From Panaeolus papilionaceus (Eukaryota > Basidiomycota > Agaricomycetes > Agaricales), in contig JADNRZ010000007.1 of the NCBI GenBank assembly GCA_015501605.1, positions 186,001 through 250,000 of the forward strand: a DNA stretch of 64,000 nucleotides. The letters run 5' to 3'. Below, piece by piece: positions 26,248 to 38,063 of this stretch. Within the stretch, counting starts at the first letter, position 1; the number at the start of each line of letters is the position of its first letter. A model generated the notes under the pieces. The model was not told the DNA's origin and ran no database searches. It saw nothing but the letters and a program-made list of their open reading frames with translations. Both the position numbers and the translations under genes were made by a program.

Positions 26248-29171
26248 TTAAAATTTGGGAACGTCGAAAATGTCATCACGATCTACATGTAGGTGTTAAA
26301 TTAAATGTGTACTGTCGATAACAAGGACGCGTACCTTTGCCGTTGGCATAAATGTAGTCTTTCTCTTTTTGTGCGAGGTGGCGAATAAGGGCGCATTTTT
26401 CGTGAGCGTAGGTGGAAACCTTTGAGTTGCACAAAGCGCCGCCACGGATGGCATTCACAGCAACGGTGTAACGATCAGTGTGGTTTGCAAGCATCATCTA
26501 CAAAACTAGGTGAGTTTCTTTTTTTTCTTTTTTTTCATCATTGAAAATGAAAAAAACTCACATCGAATGGTGAGGTCGTCGTCCCTTCTTCACTGTACCC
26601 GTGAATAGTCACTCTGTCCAAGTTTGGCCTACCAAAGAGCAATCCCTTCAGCTCGATGGGGTAGCCGGGGTAGTTGAAGTGAATAGCACGGTCTTCGGTG
26701 AAGAGAGTCTTGAAGCCAAGTTCGGTGAGTGCATGAGGATGCGATCCTGTTTCGCCTAGAATCATGAGATCCGTGACATTGACGACTCGGACTCGGAGTT
26801 CTGGTGCGTGCACACGGAGGAGGGCAGCTGCAGCGATGACCTCGAAAGTCACTTCCACGCCAATACCGACAAGGACGCTGAAGATACGACGTTAATTGAC
26901 GGCAGGATGGAAGATGGCAGGTCTACTTACACGTCTGGGTTAACGCCTTCGCCAACGCTAGCAAACTTCCAGACAGATGCACCAGCGATACAATGCTATA
27001 AAAAAGTGTCAGTGTTGTCAGACTTCGGATCATTATTCCACAAAACATACAGCATCGGCTTCCTCTGGTGATAGCCAAACTGGTGTGGGCTGCTTGCTTC
27101 CGACCATCAGGTTGATATAGTTCTTGGCTCGCAAGCAATGAGACACGGTGGAGAGGAAGCAGTTGGCGTCGGGAGGGAGGTATACACGAGCAAACTGGGG
27201 TTTTAGGTCAAGAACTGCACCAATGAAAGATGGGTTCTGATGGGAGAAACCATTGTGCTCTTGCCTCGCCCAAGTGGATGTTTCCAAATAGTTGAGCGAT
27301 CCGCAGGGTTGTCGCCAGTTGGTCTCGCTGGCCATCTTGGAGAATTTGCTGTACTGTATCATCATCGTGTGTACTATACCGAGGAATGCTTCGTAACTTG
27401 GGAAGAGTCCAGTGCGTCCGGTCAGGGTATACCCTTGGAGCATTCCTTGACATGTGTGTTCTGACAGGATTTCGATGACTCGACCTCCCTGTGCGCGAGA
27501 TGCGGGGTCCCACTGGAAATTGCGGCCGGTGTCATCGAGCACAGCGTCCAACTTGTTTGATACGAGCTCGTCAGGTGAGAAAATGCGGAAAGATTTTGGG
27601 TTTCTGAAGGCGTATCAGATCTGAGAAAGTACAGAGGGCAAGAGGATCGCTACTCACTCTTTCACGACTTGCTTCAGGAATTTCCCTACAGCTTTCATGC
27701 AACTTTCCTGACTGCCTCTTTCCACACAAAGCGGCTTCCAGTCAGGAGTGATAAGCGGGGAGTATGCAGCATAGCTCTCTACTCGCTGCCCGAGCTTCTT
27801 GCTGTTGACTGTTGGTACGTTGCTGAGAACACTCGTGGAGGGAGCGCCGTTTTCGTCAAAGAGATTTTTGGGTCCGTAAGAAGAGAGCCATTGTTGAAGA
27901 GCCGCAAGCTCTTCGGCGGAGGTTTTGGCAGAAGGAAGGGGTACTTGATGAGCGTGGAAAGAGCCCTCGATAAATTCTCCGTGCATTTCCTTGGGCCCGT
28001 GAAGGCCTTTAGGTGTGCGAAGAACGATCATAGGCCAGCGAGGCTTGACAAGGGGCTTGCCGGAACGAGCTGCAGTTTGAATCTTCTTGATCTCACTGAT
28101 AGCCCAGTCCATGGAAGCAGCGAGATCGTTGTCCAAGTTTTTTAAGTCAGAAACAATGCGGACTTGGTATCCGTATCCACTATGAAGTAAAATTGAATTC
28201 GGGTTCACAGTTTATGGTCAAAGGTCAAAGGATGAACACACCTAAATAAAGAGATGATTTCCTTGTCGTCCATGACACCAAATATTGTGCGTTCCGAGAT
28301 TTTAAATCCGTTGACATGAAGGATGGGAAGAACGGCGCCTGATTCAGCTGGGTCGATATACTTGATAGCATGCCAGGCAGTAGCAGTAGGACCAGTTTCG
28401 GCTTCGCCGTCACCGACTACGCACGCAACCACCAAGTCTGGATTATCCATGACAGCACCAAAGGAAACTGCAAGGGCATAGCCAAGTTCTCCGCCTTCGT
28501 GAATGGCACCTGGTGTTTCTGCATTGATGTGACTGGAGGGGTTCGTTTGTCAATCACCATCAAACAAGGGATGTAACAATTACCTGGGGAACCCTCCCGG
28601 TGCGCTGAAACGTGAAATAAGTTTCTTCAAGCCAACATGATCCTGGGTGTATTCAGGCAAGAACTTGCTCAAAGAGTCCTCGAGCCACAAACACGACAAG
28701 ATAGCAGGTGCGCCATGACCTATACAAGATGTGATAGCGTGTTCAATCGACGAGCAGGGTCAAGTAAGGTTGTTTCTTACCTGGGCCAACGACGTAGAGT
28801 GCATCCAGTCCAGTTTTACGGATAATTCTGTTTAGTTGGGCGTATACCATAGTGAGGCCTGGGCATGTACCCCAGTGTCCAAGTAATCGAGGTTTGATGT
28901 CGTCATGGGTCAGGGCCCTTTCGAGCAGAACATCGTCCTTCAAAAATATCATCGCTATTAAAAAGAGGTCAGACAGCAAGTTGCAGTTGTTTAAAACAAA
29001 CATACCAGCCGCGATATAGTCTGCAGCCTTTCTGAAATCCTGGATGGCTCGTAGCTCATCCTCGGAGAGGTAGTCCGTAGTATTGAGCTGAACCGCGAGG
29101 TTCAGAACATCGTCGGGCAGAAGAGAAGGGTCAGCTGGAGGATTTGGTTGGGAAATTCGTTGAGCAGGCAT
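26248..29171 (-). CDS. xfp: D-xylulose-5-phosphate/D-fructose-6-phosphate phosphoketolase
   Basis: Ten exons (29171-29006, 28954-28781, 28719-28584, 28532-28242, 28179-27658, 27603-27051, 26995-26931, 26877-26562, 26497-26335, 26282-26248) give 806 residues, the usual length. Signatures in order: [51 protein letters not shown], the thiamine-diphosphate motif GDGEAETGP followed by a conserved [17 protein letters not shown], and C-terminal [10 protein letters not shown]. The enzyme splits xylulose-5-P (and fructose-6-P) with phosphate to acetyl phosphate plus an aldose phosphate; it is cytosolic. Its divergent partner 458 bp away is acetate kinase, which uses the acetyl phosphate. A TATA box on the minus strand at 29213-29219 serves a short leader. 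Confidence 0.97.
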
Positions 29172-29212
29172 GTTGTTTGAGGTGTAGAAATGTACGCCAT
29201 AGTAGTTGGAGC

Positions 29213-29219
29213 TTTTATA
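29213..29219 (-). promoter_or_regulatory. TATA box of phosphoketolase gene
   Basis: TATAAAA on the minus strand, about 42 bases upstream of the phosphoketolase ATG, implying a very short leader. Confidence 0.5.
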
Positions 29220-29379
29220 GTCTGGCTAAGGACAAGAAGTGGTGGTGGTCCAGATGAAGATGTCTATATTCGGAGAATTGAGAAAACTATTTTAGGAATT
29301 AGCATCCGACTTAACACACGGGTTGTTGGTTTGACACGGACTCTGACCTGGACCTCTGTCATACCGCCTAGACAATCAA

Positions 29380-29387
29380 TATAAAAA
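29380..29387 (+). promoter_or_regulatory. TATA-like element of acetate kinase gene
   Basis: TATAAAAA on the plus strand, 243 bases upstream of the acetate kinase ATG. It would imply a leader of about 200 bases, so confidence is lower. Confidence 0.35.
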
Positions 29388-29629
29388 GACGCTCGAGGTC
29401 GCTCTTTCAATCCCGTCGAAGACGAACTATCGACGATCCATGAACTTGATGATTATAACGTCCATTTCATTGGACAAAACTTCAAAAGGGTGACATAGCG
29501 GGCTCGTCATTCCTGGACCGTTCATGATGTTAGGTGGAGTCTGGCTCCTGGCTCCATTCTAGAACCACTTGAAATCACTTATCATGTCCGTCTGTGTTTA
29601 CTTTATCTTTGTGAGCAAACCTACTCGTC

Positions 29630-31271
29630 ATGTCTAACCCGTCCAACAGAAATCTGGTACTCTCTCTGAATGCAGGGTCTTCATCCCTGAAGATATCACT
29701 TTACGAGGCAACCTCGACTGGCAGCGTAGAGTTTCTTGTTAAGCCTGTAAAGCTTCTTCTAACAGCTAGTATATCATCCATATCTGCCCCGCCGGCGCAA
29801 TTCTCGTTCAAGTCTGTGTCCTTGTCCTCTCAGTCCCATAACGACGAAAAGGTCGACTCTATCACGGATCATGCATCCGCTTTTTCTCACTTCTTGGACT
29901 GTCTGCGAGAGGGAGCTTCTGTGGACAAAAACCGAATCGCTTACATCTGCCATCGCGTCGTGCACGGAGGAGATTACCTGGAACCAGTAGAAATTTCACA
30001 AGAGACTTATGACCATATCGAGAAGCTATCTGACCTAGCCCCTCTGTAAGTAAAGGTCAATTTTAGCATGGACTTCACATTTTTTAACGTTTCTGCTCAG
30101 ACATAATAGTGCCGCCTTGTCCGTTATCAAATCATGTATTTCTACTTTACCAGAGGCAAAATCGATTGCCTTTTTCGATACGACCTTCCATACGACATTG
30201 CCCATACATATTTCGAGCTATGCCATCGACCAGAATATAGCCCATAAAAAGGGCCTGAAGAAGTATGGTTTTCATGGGCTCAGCTGTATGTATGGCTGTA
30301 TTCCCATGCTTTCGCGACTGACCTACCAATATCTAGATGCCTACATCCTGGGTGCCGTTTCGCAGTATCTCCAGAAGGTGAGTTCATTTCAATGTTTGTG
30401 TGAAAACCGCGAACCATCTAGTAATTTGGTATGCAGCCGAAAGTGTCTCTAAACCTCATAGTTCTTCATCTCGGATCTGGCGCATCTGCTTGTGCCATTC
30501 AGAGTGGCAAGAGCCTCGACACCTCAATGGGCCTCACACCCCTGAGTGGCCTACCAGGCGCGACGCGCTCGGGTGCCATCGATCCGAGTCTTATATTCCA
30601 CTATACAGCCAAGGCCGGACGCATGTCGCATGACCCTAACGTAGCGACACACGTTGGTGTCACTCGAGTGAGTCCATCACATTGATTTTGACATGCCGGC
30701 TCGACTGATCCCAAGAAGGCCGAAGACATCCTCAATAGAAAGTCCGGGTGGAAAGCTTTGACAGGGACCACCGACTTTGGTGTCATTACCTCAAAGGCCG
30801 AGTTGGATAGTCCAGACCCAGCTATTTCCGCACAAAATCCTTATCGACTGGCATTCGATCTGTTCGTCGACAGGATTTTGCACTTCGTGGGATCATATCA
30901 CTTAAAACTACATGGTGAAGTTGATGCCATAGTGTTCGCCGGAGGTATTGGGGAAAGGGGTGTGGAGTTGAGAAGTATAGTGGGTGAGCGAGTCGTATGT
31001 CTCGGCTATCGCTCAATTTCAGCGGAGAAAAACGAACAAGCCTCCAAGTCAGACGACATCGTTCAGGACATCAGTATAGAAAGGCGTGCAGTGCTTACTG
31101 AACGGCCGAAACATATATTAGTCTGCCGCACAGATGAACAAGTAAGTACCTTGCACGTACTTGCTGTGACACCAGAACTGATGAGCAAAAATGCAGTTGG
31201 AAATGGCGCGACAATGTGCCCAGAGATACTTTAAGGAAAATACCCTCCCATATACCATGACCAAGCATTAA
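29630..31271 (+). CDS. ack: Acetate kinase
   Basis: Six exons (29630-30045, 30101-30285, 30337-30377, 30437-30667, about 30716-31141, 31197-31271) give about 457 residues. Signatures: [16 protein letters not shown] at the N-terminus, [16 protein letters not shown] with the substrate-binding region, [39 protein letters not shown]-like segment [19 protein letters not shown], and the final nucleotide-binding block [17 protein letters not shown]. This is the ASKHA-fold acetate kinase family. It converts acetyl phosphate and ADP to acetate and ATP, or the reverse, in the cytosol. The substrate would be supplied by the divergent phosphoketolase. The exon 5 acceptor is ambiguous: AAG|AAG and AAG|GCC differ by one Lys residue. 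Eukaryotic acetate kinase is largely limited to some fungi, algae and protists. Confidence 0.96.
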
Positions 31272-31453
31272 GTAGATCGTACAACAAAACTATGGATAAC
31301 AGATACATAATTGCCTTCTGTTAGGCATGCTTGATTACTTTACTGCAAAGCCTCCATGTGTTTGGAGGAAATTGTTGTCGAGTTCTTCTAAGTTGGAAAG
31401 CCAGGCGCTAACATTGCTGTTCCAACCAGCACCCGTCTGGATAGCATACGAGA

Positions 31454-32130
31454 TCATTTGAGTAGGTCATCTATAGCCCCCTTCTTGTTTGTGAGTCTAC
31501 GGGTCTTTTCTAGCATCAAGAATGAAATCACGACAGGAATCATAATTTCTGGTGCACGAGGCCTGAGGGTCAGTGTCGCGGGCATAGTGTTAGGCGCTGG
31601 GCAATTGAGTTTGTACGACGGGCGGAAAACAACGATGGGATACTTGTTAAACCATTTATCGTCCGAAATATACATCTTTGTCTTCGTTCAGGTTTTACTC
31701 GGATAGACAAACGCTATGCGACGCACCCTGGGCTGCGAGCCTTCACTGAATCCTTTCCATTTCAATTGGCGCCCGCCCTCGTCTGTAAATGTAACAGTGC
31801 TACGATCGGGTAAACTCGCGTGTATAAGGTTATGTTTAATACTTACTCCACAAACGGATTCATGGATTTGTGAAGCCAAACGCTGGATGATATTGCGTCG
31901 GCATCACCCAGCCTAAGAATATCAGGTCTAACTTCATGCCATTCCCAGGATGCAAGGGTAGTCCCTTGGTCGTTATTCAGAAAGGTTGTAATCTTGCCAG
32001 ATCTTTTTTCTGTCGAGACTCGAAAAAGGACCTCGTCGGTATTCTGATCAGTTATCGTGCTATTACAAGGGTTGTCGGGAGTAAAGACGAGAGCTAGTGA
32101 AGGGCCCATTGACGGCACTACTAAAGTCAT
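31454..32130 (-). CDS. DUF6593 family protein, copy 1
   Basis: Three exons (32130-31847, 31799-31727, 31675-31454) encode 192 residues. The first exon reads LVFTPDNPCNSTITDQ, VLFRVSTEKR and LASWEWHEVRPDILRLGDAD, followed by a W-L-HKS-PF segment; exon 2 has VTFTDEGGRQLKWKGF. This beta-rich pattern (TPDNP, ITD, YRVST, WEWRxxRxD, FxDxxGRxxKWKG) is the basidiomycete-restricted DUF6593 domain (PF20236); no function is known. A second copy with the same exon phases lies just upstream at 32478-33284, so the pair arose by tandem duplication. The C-terminal segment is a long helix-prone stretch, IPVVISFLMLEKTRRL. The 3' end converges on acetate kinase with 182 bases between stops. Confidence 0.85.
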
Positions 32131-32477
32131 TGCAATCGTTTATGCAAGTAGAAGCGACCGAGGATGTTTATACGTGGAACAATCATCGAACATGGCCTTT
32201 TGACAGTTCGAATGGACAGCCCCACCTGAAAATGGCACGGCAAAAAAGGAGCAGGCCGGAGGCACTGCGACATATCGACCTAGTTGTTAAAAATAGCTGG
32301 GTTCTAGGCACAGACCTCTTATAGACCACGAGAGCAGCTTGCTCGTATAGTCAAGGAGAAATTACATATAGAATATACAAATATTCAGTTCAATTCATTT
32401 GCAGTGCTAGTTTAGAACATCCCGCTCGTGGTGCCACTTGAACGATGTGGTGGGGTCCAATAGAGCTTTGCTGGTAC
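32131..32477. other. Spacer between the two DUF6593 genes
   Basis: 347 bases holding the 3' UTR of copy 2 and the promoter of copy 1, both on the minus strand. No other feature was seen. Confidence 0.6.
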
Positions 32478-33284
32478 CTAAACGAGTTTCCTAATATCAG
32501 GTTGAATGGCCAACGACGACGCAGCAGTTTCGCTCGACTTCTCGGATATTCTACGACTCTTTTCAAGCACAAGGAAAGAAATCACGGCGAGTTTCGTCAC
32601 TTCTTGTCCACGAGGGTCGAGCGTCAATGTTGCGGGCCGGAACGCAGGGGCTGGTGGATCAACGTTACGGTTGACGTATTTAAGGGACTTGCGGAAAGCC
32701 GCTATTGGATGCTTTTTATCTTCTGGGTTGTATAGCTAATATAAAAAAAGCATTAATGTAACCTTGCAAAAAACGGGGGGCACGCATTTTCGCACCTCAA
32801 GTTGGGAGCCTCCACTAAAACCCTTCCATTTCAAATGACGCCCTTTGTCGTCTTTGAATGTCACAGTGCTACGGGCGATAGATTGTTTCAGACAACTAAA
32901 CTTCACATGATTCATCTAAAATAAAAGTGCTCACTCAACAAAGGGGATCATGGACTTATGAAGCCAGGCGCTCGATGGTATTGGTTCGGCGTTGCCTATC
33001 TTGAGGACATCAGATCGAACGTCGCGCCATTCCCAAGATGCGATGGTGTACCCCTGACCATCCTTGAGGAAGGTGGTGCTATTCTTGGAGTCGTGTTCTG
33101 TAGAAACTTGAAAGAGAACCTCCTCAGATTCTTGATCAGTGATCGTAGTATTGCAAGGGTTATCCGGAGTGAGGACAAGGACAAGGAGTGCTGGTTCTGA
33201 GGTCATTGATAGGGCGAGAATAGGTGTGGTGACCTTGCCTTCAGAGGCTGCTACAAAATGATCTTTATGGTCGGTTGAGAGCAC
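32478..33284 (-). CDS. DUF6593 family protein, copy 2
   Basis: Three exons (33284-32935, 32868-32796, 32735-32478) give 226 residues if the first ATG is used; an in-frame ATG at 33206 would give 200 and places the start just before LVLTPDNPCNTTITDQ, as in copy 1. The DUF6593 blocks are present: VLFQVSTEHDSKN, IASWEWRDVRSDVLKIGNAE, SSAWLHKSMIPFVE, VTFKDDKGRHLKWKGF. Introns fall at the same two places and in the same phases as in copy 1, and exon 2 is 73 nt in both. The C-terminus LAVISFLVLEKSRRISEKSS parallels copy 1. Function is unknown. The start choice is uncertain. Confidence 0.85.
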
Positions 33285-33611
33285 AGCCCACTGGCTGCGG
33301 GCTAGGAGGCGGGAGTCATCAATTGATCAGTGTAGTTGGATTTTTATCAGCTCATGACCAGCACTTGCGGGTTGACCGAGCATGAAGCTTTAATCCGATG
33401 CCAGGTGACAACTAGGTGGCATAGTAGTGTATGAAATGATAGCAGATAGGAGCCACACACCAGATTAGCAGATTCTCATGTCATGGGTATCTATTAATTC
33501 GACTTTAGTATAATATCGTACATGTATTTAGGTAGATGAGTAGTAGAATACAATGCGGAAGAACAAGTTGAGGCTTTCGTACATCGTCGTAAATAGGAGG
33601 GACATCACATT
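33285..33611. other. Intergenic region
   Basis: Promoter of DUF6593 copy 2 and 3' region of the Ser-rich gene. No feature was recognised. Confidence 0.55.
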
Positions 33612-35099
33612 TCATTTGCGCATCAGTTTTTCATGTAATTCTGCTGTCTTTAGCTTGGCTCTCAAAAATTCCAAGCGGGCAGAGTATCTTGCCACAACTT
33701 CGTCACATCTTTGACGGATATCTAGAAGCTCTGGGTCATCATCACCTCCATGGTCTTCGGGTTGATACTCAGGGTTCGCTTCTGTCGTTGTTCCTCTTGG
33801 CCCTCGCAATGGAAGATGGCTGCTACTGCGTGATTTGTTGACGCTAAGCAAGCCGTTCGTCAATGTAGTGCCATGAGACGAAACCGAGGACGTAGAATTC
33901 TTTCGCTGAAGCGACGTTGACGGGGATCGAAAGTGTGGTGAGAGCGGACTAGTGAGAGCCGGTCTAGGTAGGGAAGCGATGGAGCGGGACTGTGAAAGGG
34001 TTGTTCTGTTGGATGACCCTGAACGAGTTGACATTCCGTCACTTGCGTCAATTCCGTGCCTCTGCCTTGAATCAAAATGGGGGGATGAAGGGGATGGGGA
34101 AAGCTTATGATCTCGCCATTCCTTGCCTTCAAGAAGAACATCGACACTAGTAGGAGGGTTCAAAGGTAGTCTGTACGCTTTCTGCTTTTGAATGCGTCGG
34201 ACGGTGTTCGCTTCCAGGTCGCGAAATGCCTCAAGAATCCGCTGGGCTTCGCCTTCCGTAATCGCAATTGCATTGCGAATGTCGTTGGTGGTTGTCAAAT
34301 CCACCTCGTCAAAAACGTCGTGAACAGCTGAAGGTGGCCTGTCTATTTGGAGAGGTGATCCTGGATAAACCCGTCGAGCAGAGCTGGATGAAAGTGAGGA
34401 AGAATGGAGAAGGCAGGAATCCTGTAAGCCGGTGGATGACGTTCTCGTGGATAATGCAGACGCATCCGACGCAGAGTAACCGGAATTCGGGCGTTGGGAA
34501 GATTCAGGATGTTTCTTCAATTGAAGCATGCGGGGAAGTATTGGATTCCGCTTTGGAGAGTCCGGTGGTGTGAGCAAGGAGAGTGTTGGACGCCGAGAAT
34601 CCGGTGTGTCACGAGGGGTAGGGGTTTTACGGCCAGTGGCTCGTCGAAGAAGGTTGGCGACACCGGAGCCTACAGTGGACTTGGATTGCCTACGCTGCTC
34701 AGATGCTGGGCGGTCAGGTTTAAGGTGCGACTTTGTGGGAGTCCTTGGTGACGACGATGAAGATGAGGATGACCCTTGAGGTGAAAGTGGTGAGAGCAAG
34801 TCCAGATGGCGCTAACTTAGGGGTATAAGACTCACCACTGGAACGAAGCTGGACGTGAACTCGCGTTACAGGGACTACAGGGGTTTCGACAGGGATTGCT
34901 GTAGATGAGGAATACTTTTCGAACACATCTTGACGCAGCATACGGTATTCATCATCGCTGGCAGTGGGAGTCATAAGCACAGGCGTTGCATAGATAACAT
35001 GACAAAATTTGAACGGATTACTTAAAAGTTTGGAACTCACTTGAGCAGACCTTGAGAATTAGCTAGAGCGAGCTCATTGAGACGTTGGGCGAGAGCCAT
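33612..35099 (-). CDS. Ser-rich protein with C-terminal coiled coil, function unknown
   Basis: Three exons (35099-35041, 34957-34836, 34774-33612) give 447 residues. The first 35 residues, ALAQRLNELALANSQGLLN then DDEYRMLRQDVFEKY, form a compact helical motif that looks conserved. They are followed by about 330 residues of Ser/Pro/Thr/Arg-rich, probably disordered sequence with a run of eight or nine Ser near residue 62. The end, LLDIRQRCDEVVARYSARLE and on to KTAELHEKLMRK, is a predicted coiled coil. A middle segment (ITEGEAQRILEAFRDLEANT) is also helical. I do not recognise a named family. A scaffold or cytoskeletal adaptor would fit, but that is a guess. Confidence 0.75.
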
Positions 35100-36130
35100 A
35101 AAGTCAAAGTCAAAGCAAGAGGCAAAGAAGAAAGTGAACAAGGAAGTGAGGAATGTGTTCCTGAGCTAGCGGAGTTTGCCCATGCCGGCATGTCGACATC
35201 CATTCTTGGTCTCCTCATCCCATTGAAGTCATTTTTATGTTTTTTCCATATGTCGTGTCATGCTAAAGTCGACTTGCGGACCATCTCGACCAACCTTCTT
35301 CTCTTTCATCGTCAATGCTACCGCCAGAGAATGTTTGATAGTTAGATAACTAAAGGTATACCAGTACACGCATTCACAAACGGGCCGGACGATTCTCAGA
35401 CCAATAAGGCGGTAATCAGCAGGTTATCATCTGGCGGAATAGCTTGGATGCGGAACCAAGCCTAGAGCATTGAAAATTCAAACCGTTTCACGGGCAAGGG
35501 ACAGTGATTATGGTGGTGGATGAAATGGAGTTTAATGGACAAAGCAAGGCGCCAGTCGAGATTCATTAAAAAGGAGGAAGATCTCATCCACAACCCTTTT
35601 TTTACATAAACCGCACCACAGGCGCGTCATTCATCCCGAAACCTTCTTTTGACGACGCTCATCCATTTATTATGATGGTAATGTCGGTCTGTGCCTCCAT
35701 GCTTGAGACTATCGATCTTGACCAACTCTTAAGGTAATCAGCGTTGCCGACTGACCGACGACAACGAAGTAAGCAACCACACCCAGTGTTCACTGTTCAC
35801 AACTCGGATGAGATTTCTATGTACCTTTGTTATTTATATATATAACGCGAAAATACGCAAGTCGTACCACATATACCCGAATCCATACAGTAAGTCCTTG
35901 GCCAACTCATAGTGCTGGTTTCTTTACCTGCCTAATTTTTTCTCGGAGCCTCGACGCACTCGTACCACCCTGTAAAATATGTTGAAGAGGTTATTACTCA
36001 AAAGAGGTTTTTATGATACGATGGTGAAAGGAAATGGTGAATTGACCATCATGACATTAGCCCTTTCAAAAGGGACCGTGTCTAAGTTTATTAAGTCGTG
36101 CCAGAAATAACGTCTTGCACCTCAACCATC
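35100..36130. other. Divergent intergenic region
   Basis: About 1 kb between the Ser-rich gene (-) and ERG24 (+), holding both promoters. AT-rich patch TTATTTATATATATAA near 35829-35845. No coding content was seen beyond a short frame at 35085-35345 that overlaps the Ser-rich gene's start. Confidence 0.55.
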
Positions 36131-37748
36131 ATGTCAGACTCTCTCAACCCGAGAACAACGAGCTACGAGTTCTTTGGTCCCCCTGGTGCTTTCGCCATTT
36201 CCATTGGGGTTCCCATTTTAAATTATGCTCTATACTTTGGATGCTCAGAACAAACTGGAGGGTGTCCACCAAAGCTCGACCTTGACTTAATAGTCAAATC
36301 TCTTTCAACCCTTGACTGGTGGAAATCTTTATGGGATACAGAGGCAAGCCTTATCTACCTGGCTTGGTACACGTTCTGCGTTGCAGCATGGGCCATTTTG
36401 CCTGGAGATGAGGTCGAGGGCACAACCCTACGCAGTGGTGGGAAGAAAAAGTATAAAATCAATGGTGCGAACATGTCCCCCCTGTCTTTTTTTATTTACG
36501 CGTCTCAAACACGTTGCAACGCGTAGCCTTCTCTACTTTCCTACTCGCTCTAGGGGTCACGTCAGGGATCATCCTTCGTTTCGGTCCAGAGGCTTTTACT
36601 CTGCTATACGATAAATGGGTCGGCTTCCTCACTGCTTCCCTCATCATGTCCTTTGTGCAGGCCACCTATGTCCACATCGCCTCCTTCGGCAATGGAAAGT
36701 TGTTGGCAAAGGGTGGTAACTCTGGAAATACCATTTACGATGTAAGCTCATCTTTGCTGCATGAAAGGCCTTTTCATTAATAATCGACCAGTGGTACATT
36801 GGTCGTGAACTCAACCCGACCATCGGCTCCTTTGACATCAAATCTTTCAACGAGCTCCGTCCTGGCCTGATTCTGTGGGTTTTGATCAACATAAGTATGG
36901 TTTGTGAACAGGCCGTGCGTCGTGGTGGCTTCGCCAATGTTACAGATTCCATGTGGCTCGTCGTCGCATTCCAGACCTGGTATGTTGCAGATGGTTTGTA
37001 CAACGAGGTTAGCACAGTTCTATCTATTAATAGTCCCTCTTCTAACTCTTAATCCCAAGCCCGCGCTGTTTACTACCATGGACATTACCAGCGATGGCTT
37101 TGGTTTCATGCTCGCCGTTGGTGATCTCACCCACGTACCATTCACCTACACGCTCCAGGCCCGATACCTTGCGTTCCACCCCATTGAACTCGGTCCCGTC
37201 TGGACTCTTGCTATTCTTGCAGTCAATTTCCTCGGATATTATATCTTCAGAACTGCAAACGGAGAAAAGAATGACTTCCGCAATGGCCAAAACCCCAAGA
37301 GTGAGTCTCATTTCATTTGTTGGAGCATCAATGGGAATAACCACCATCCCCAGACCTTACATTCATGAACACTACCCGTGGAACAAAACTTCTTACATCT
37401 GGTTGGTGGGGCTGGTCTCGTCACCCCAACTACCTGTACGTCGACCTGATACTTTCAATTTATTTCTTTATTCTCATCTCGTTTTTACAGCGGCGACTGG
37501 TTGATGGGTATCGCTTGGTGCCTGCCCACAGGTTTCAACACACCTATCACTTATTTCTACGCCATCTACTTTGCTGTCCTGCTTATTCACAGGCAACTAC
37601 GGGATGAGGAGGCTTGCGAACTCAAGTGAGTGTCCTGCTACGTTTGATAGAAAAACTATATCCTAATCATAATATTTCTAGGTACGGAAAGGACTGGGAG
37701 AAGTACACCAAGCTGGTACCTTACCGAATCATTCGCTACATTTACTAA
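36131..37748 (+). CDS. ERG24: Delta(14)-sterol reductase (C-14 sterol reductase)
   Basis: Seven exons (36131-36464, 36527-36741, 36792-37007, 37060-37300, 37354-37435, 37491-37625, 37682-37748) give 429 residues with about eight membrane spans. The start [20 protein letters not shown] and the loop [22 protein letters not shown] match ERG24 rather than ERG4. Later blocks are [58 protein letters not shown] and the terminal KYGKDWEKY...[10 protein letters not shown], all typical of the ERG4/ERG24 family (PF01222). The enzyme reduces the C14-C15 double bond formed by CYP51 in ergosterol synthesis, using NADPH, in the endoplasmic reticulum. It is a target of morpholine fungicides. The reading has no unusual splice sites. 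Confidence 0.96.
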
Positions 37749-38063
37749 TTTGCCGTGATGAGGGTGGATACTATTGCTAATTCCTTATTTATTGGCGACT
37801 TTACAATTGATTCAAGTATCCCTTCTCAGTATCTATCCATATACGCCTTGTTGGATCCACGCTTCGAACGATGATATTTCCATGATCACAGGACATATGT
37901 TGATGTTTTATTGGAGGGAGTACAACAGCTCCTTTAAGTCGACCTTGTCTAGTTCGTAATAATCATTCATACATGAAATTCGAAACCAAAAAGCAGAGGA
38001 ATCGTTGATCCTCGACCAAGATCTAGCAGAAAAGAAAGGAATACAGCTTCTGGCCAGTATGGC
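37749..38063. other. Convergent 3' intergenic region
   Basis: Holds the 3' UTRs of ERG24 (+) and the GH128 gene (-). Nothing else was seen. Confidence 0.6.

Larger units (their letters stand above)
29172..29629. promoter_or_regulatory. Bidirectional promoter of phosphoketolase and acetate kinase
   Basis: The only sequence between the two divergent ATGs, 458 bases. Each direction has its own TATA-like element. Such an arrangement would let both steps of the pathway respond together; co-regulation is an inference. Confidence 0.7.
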
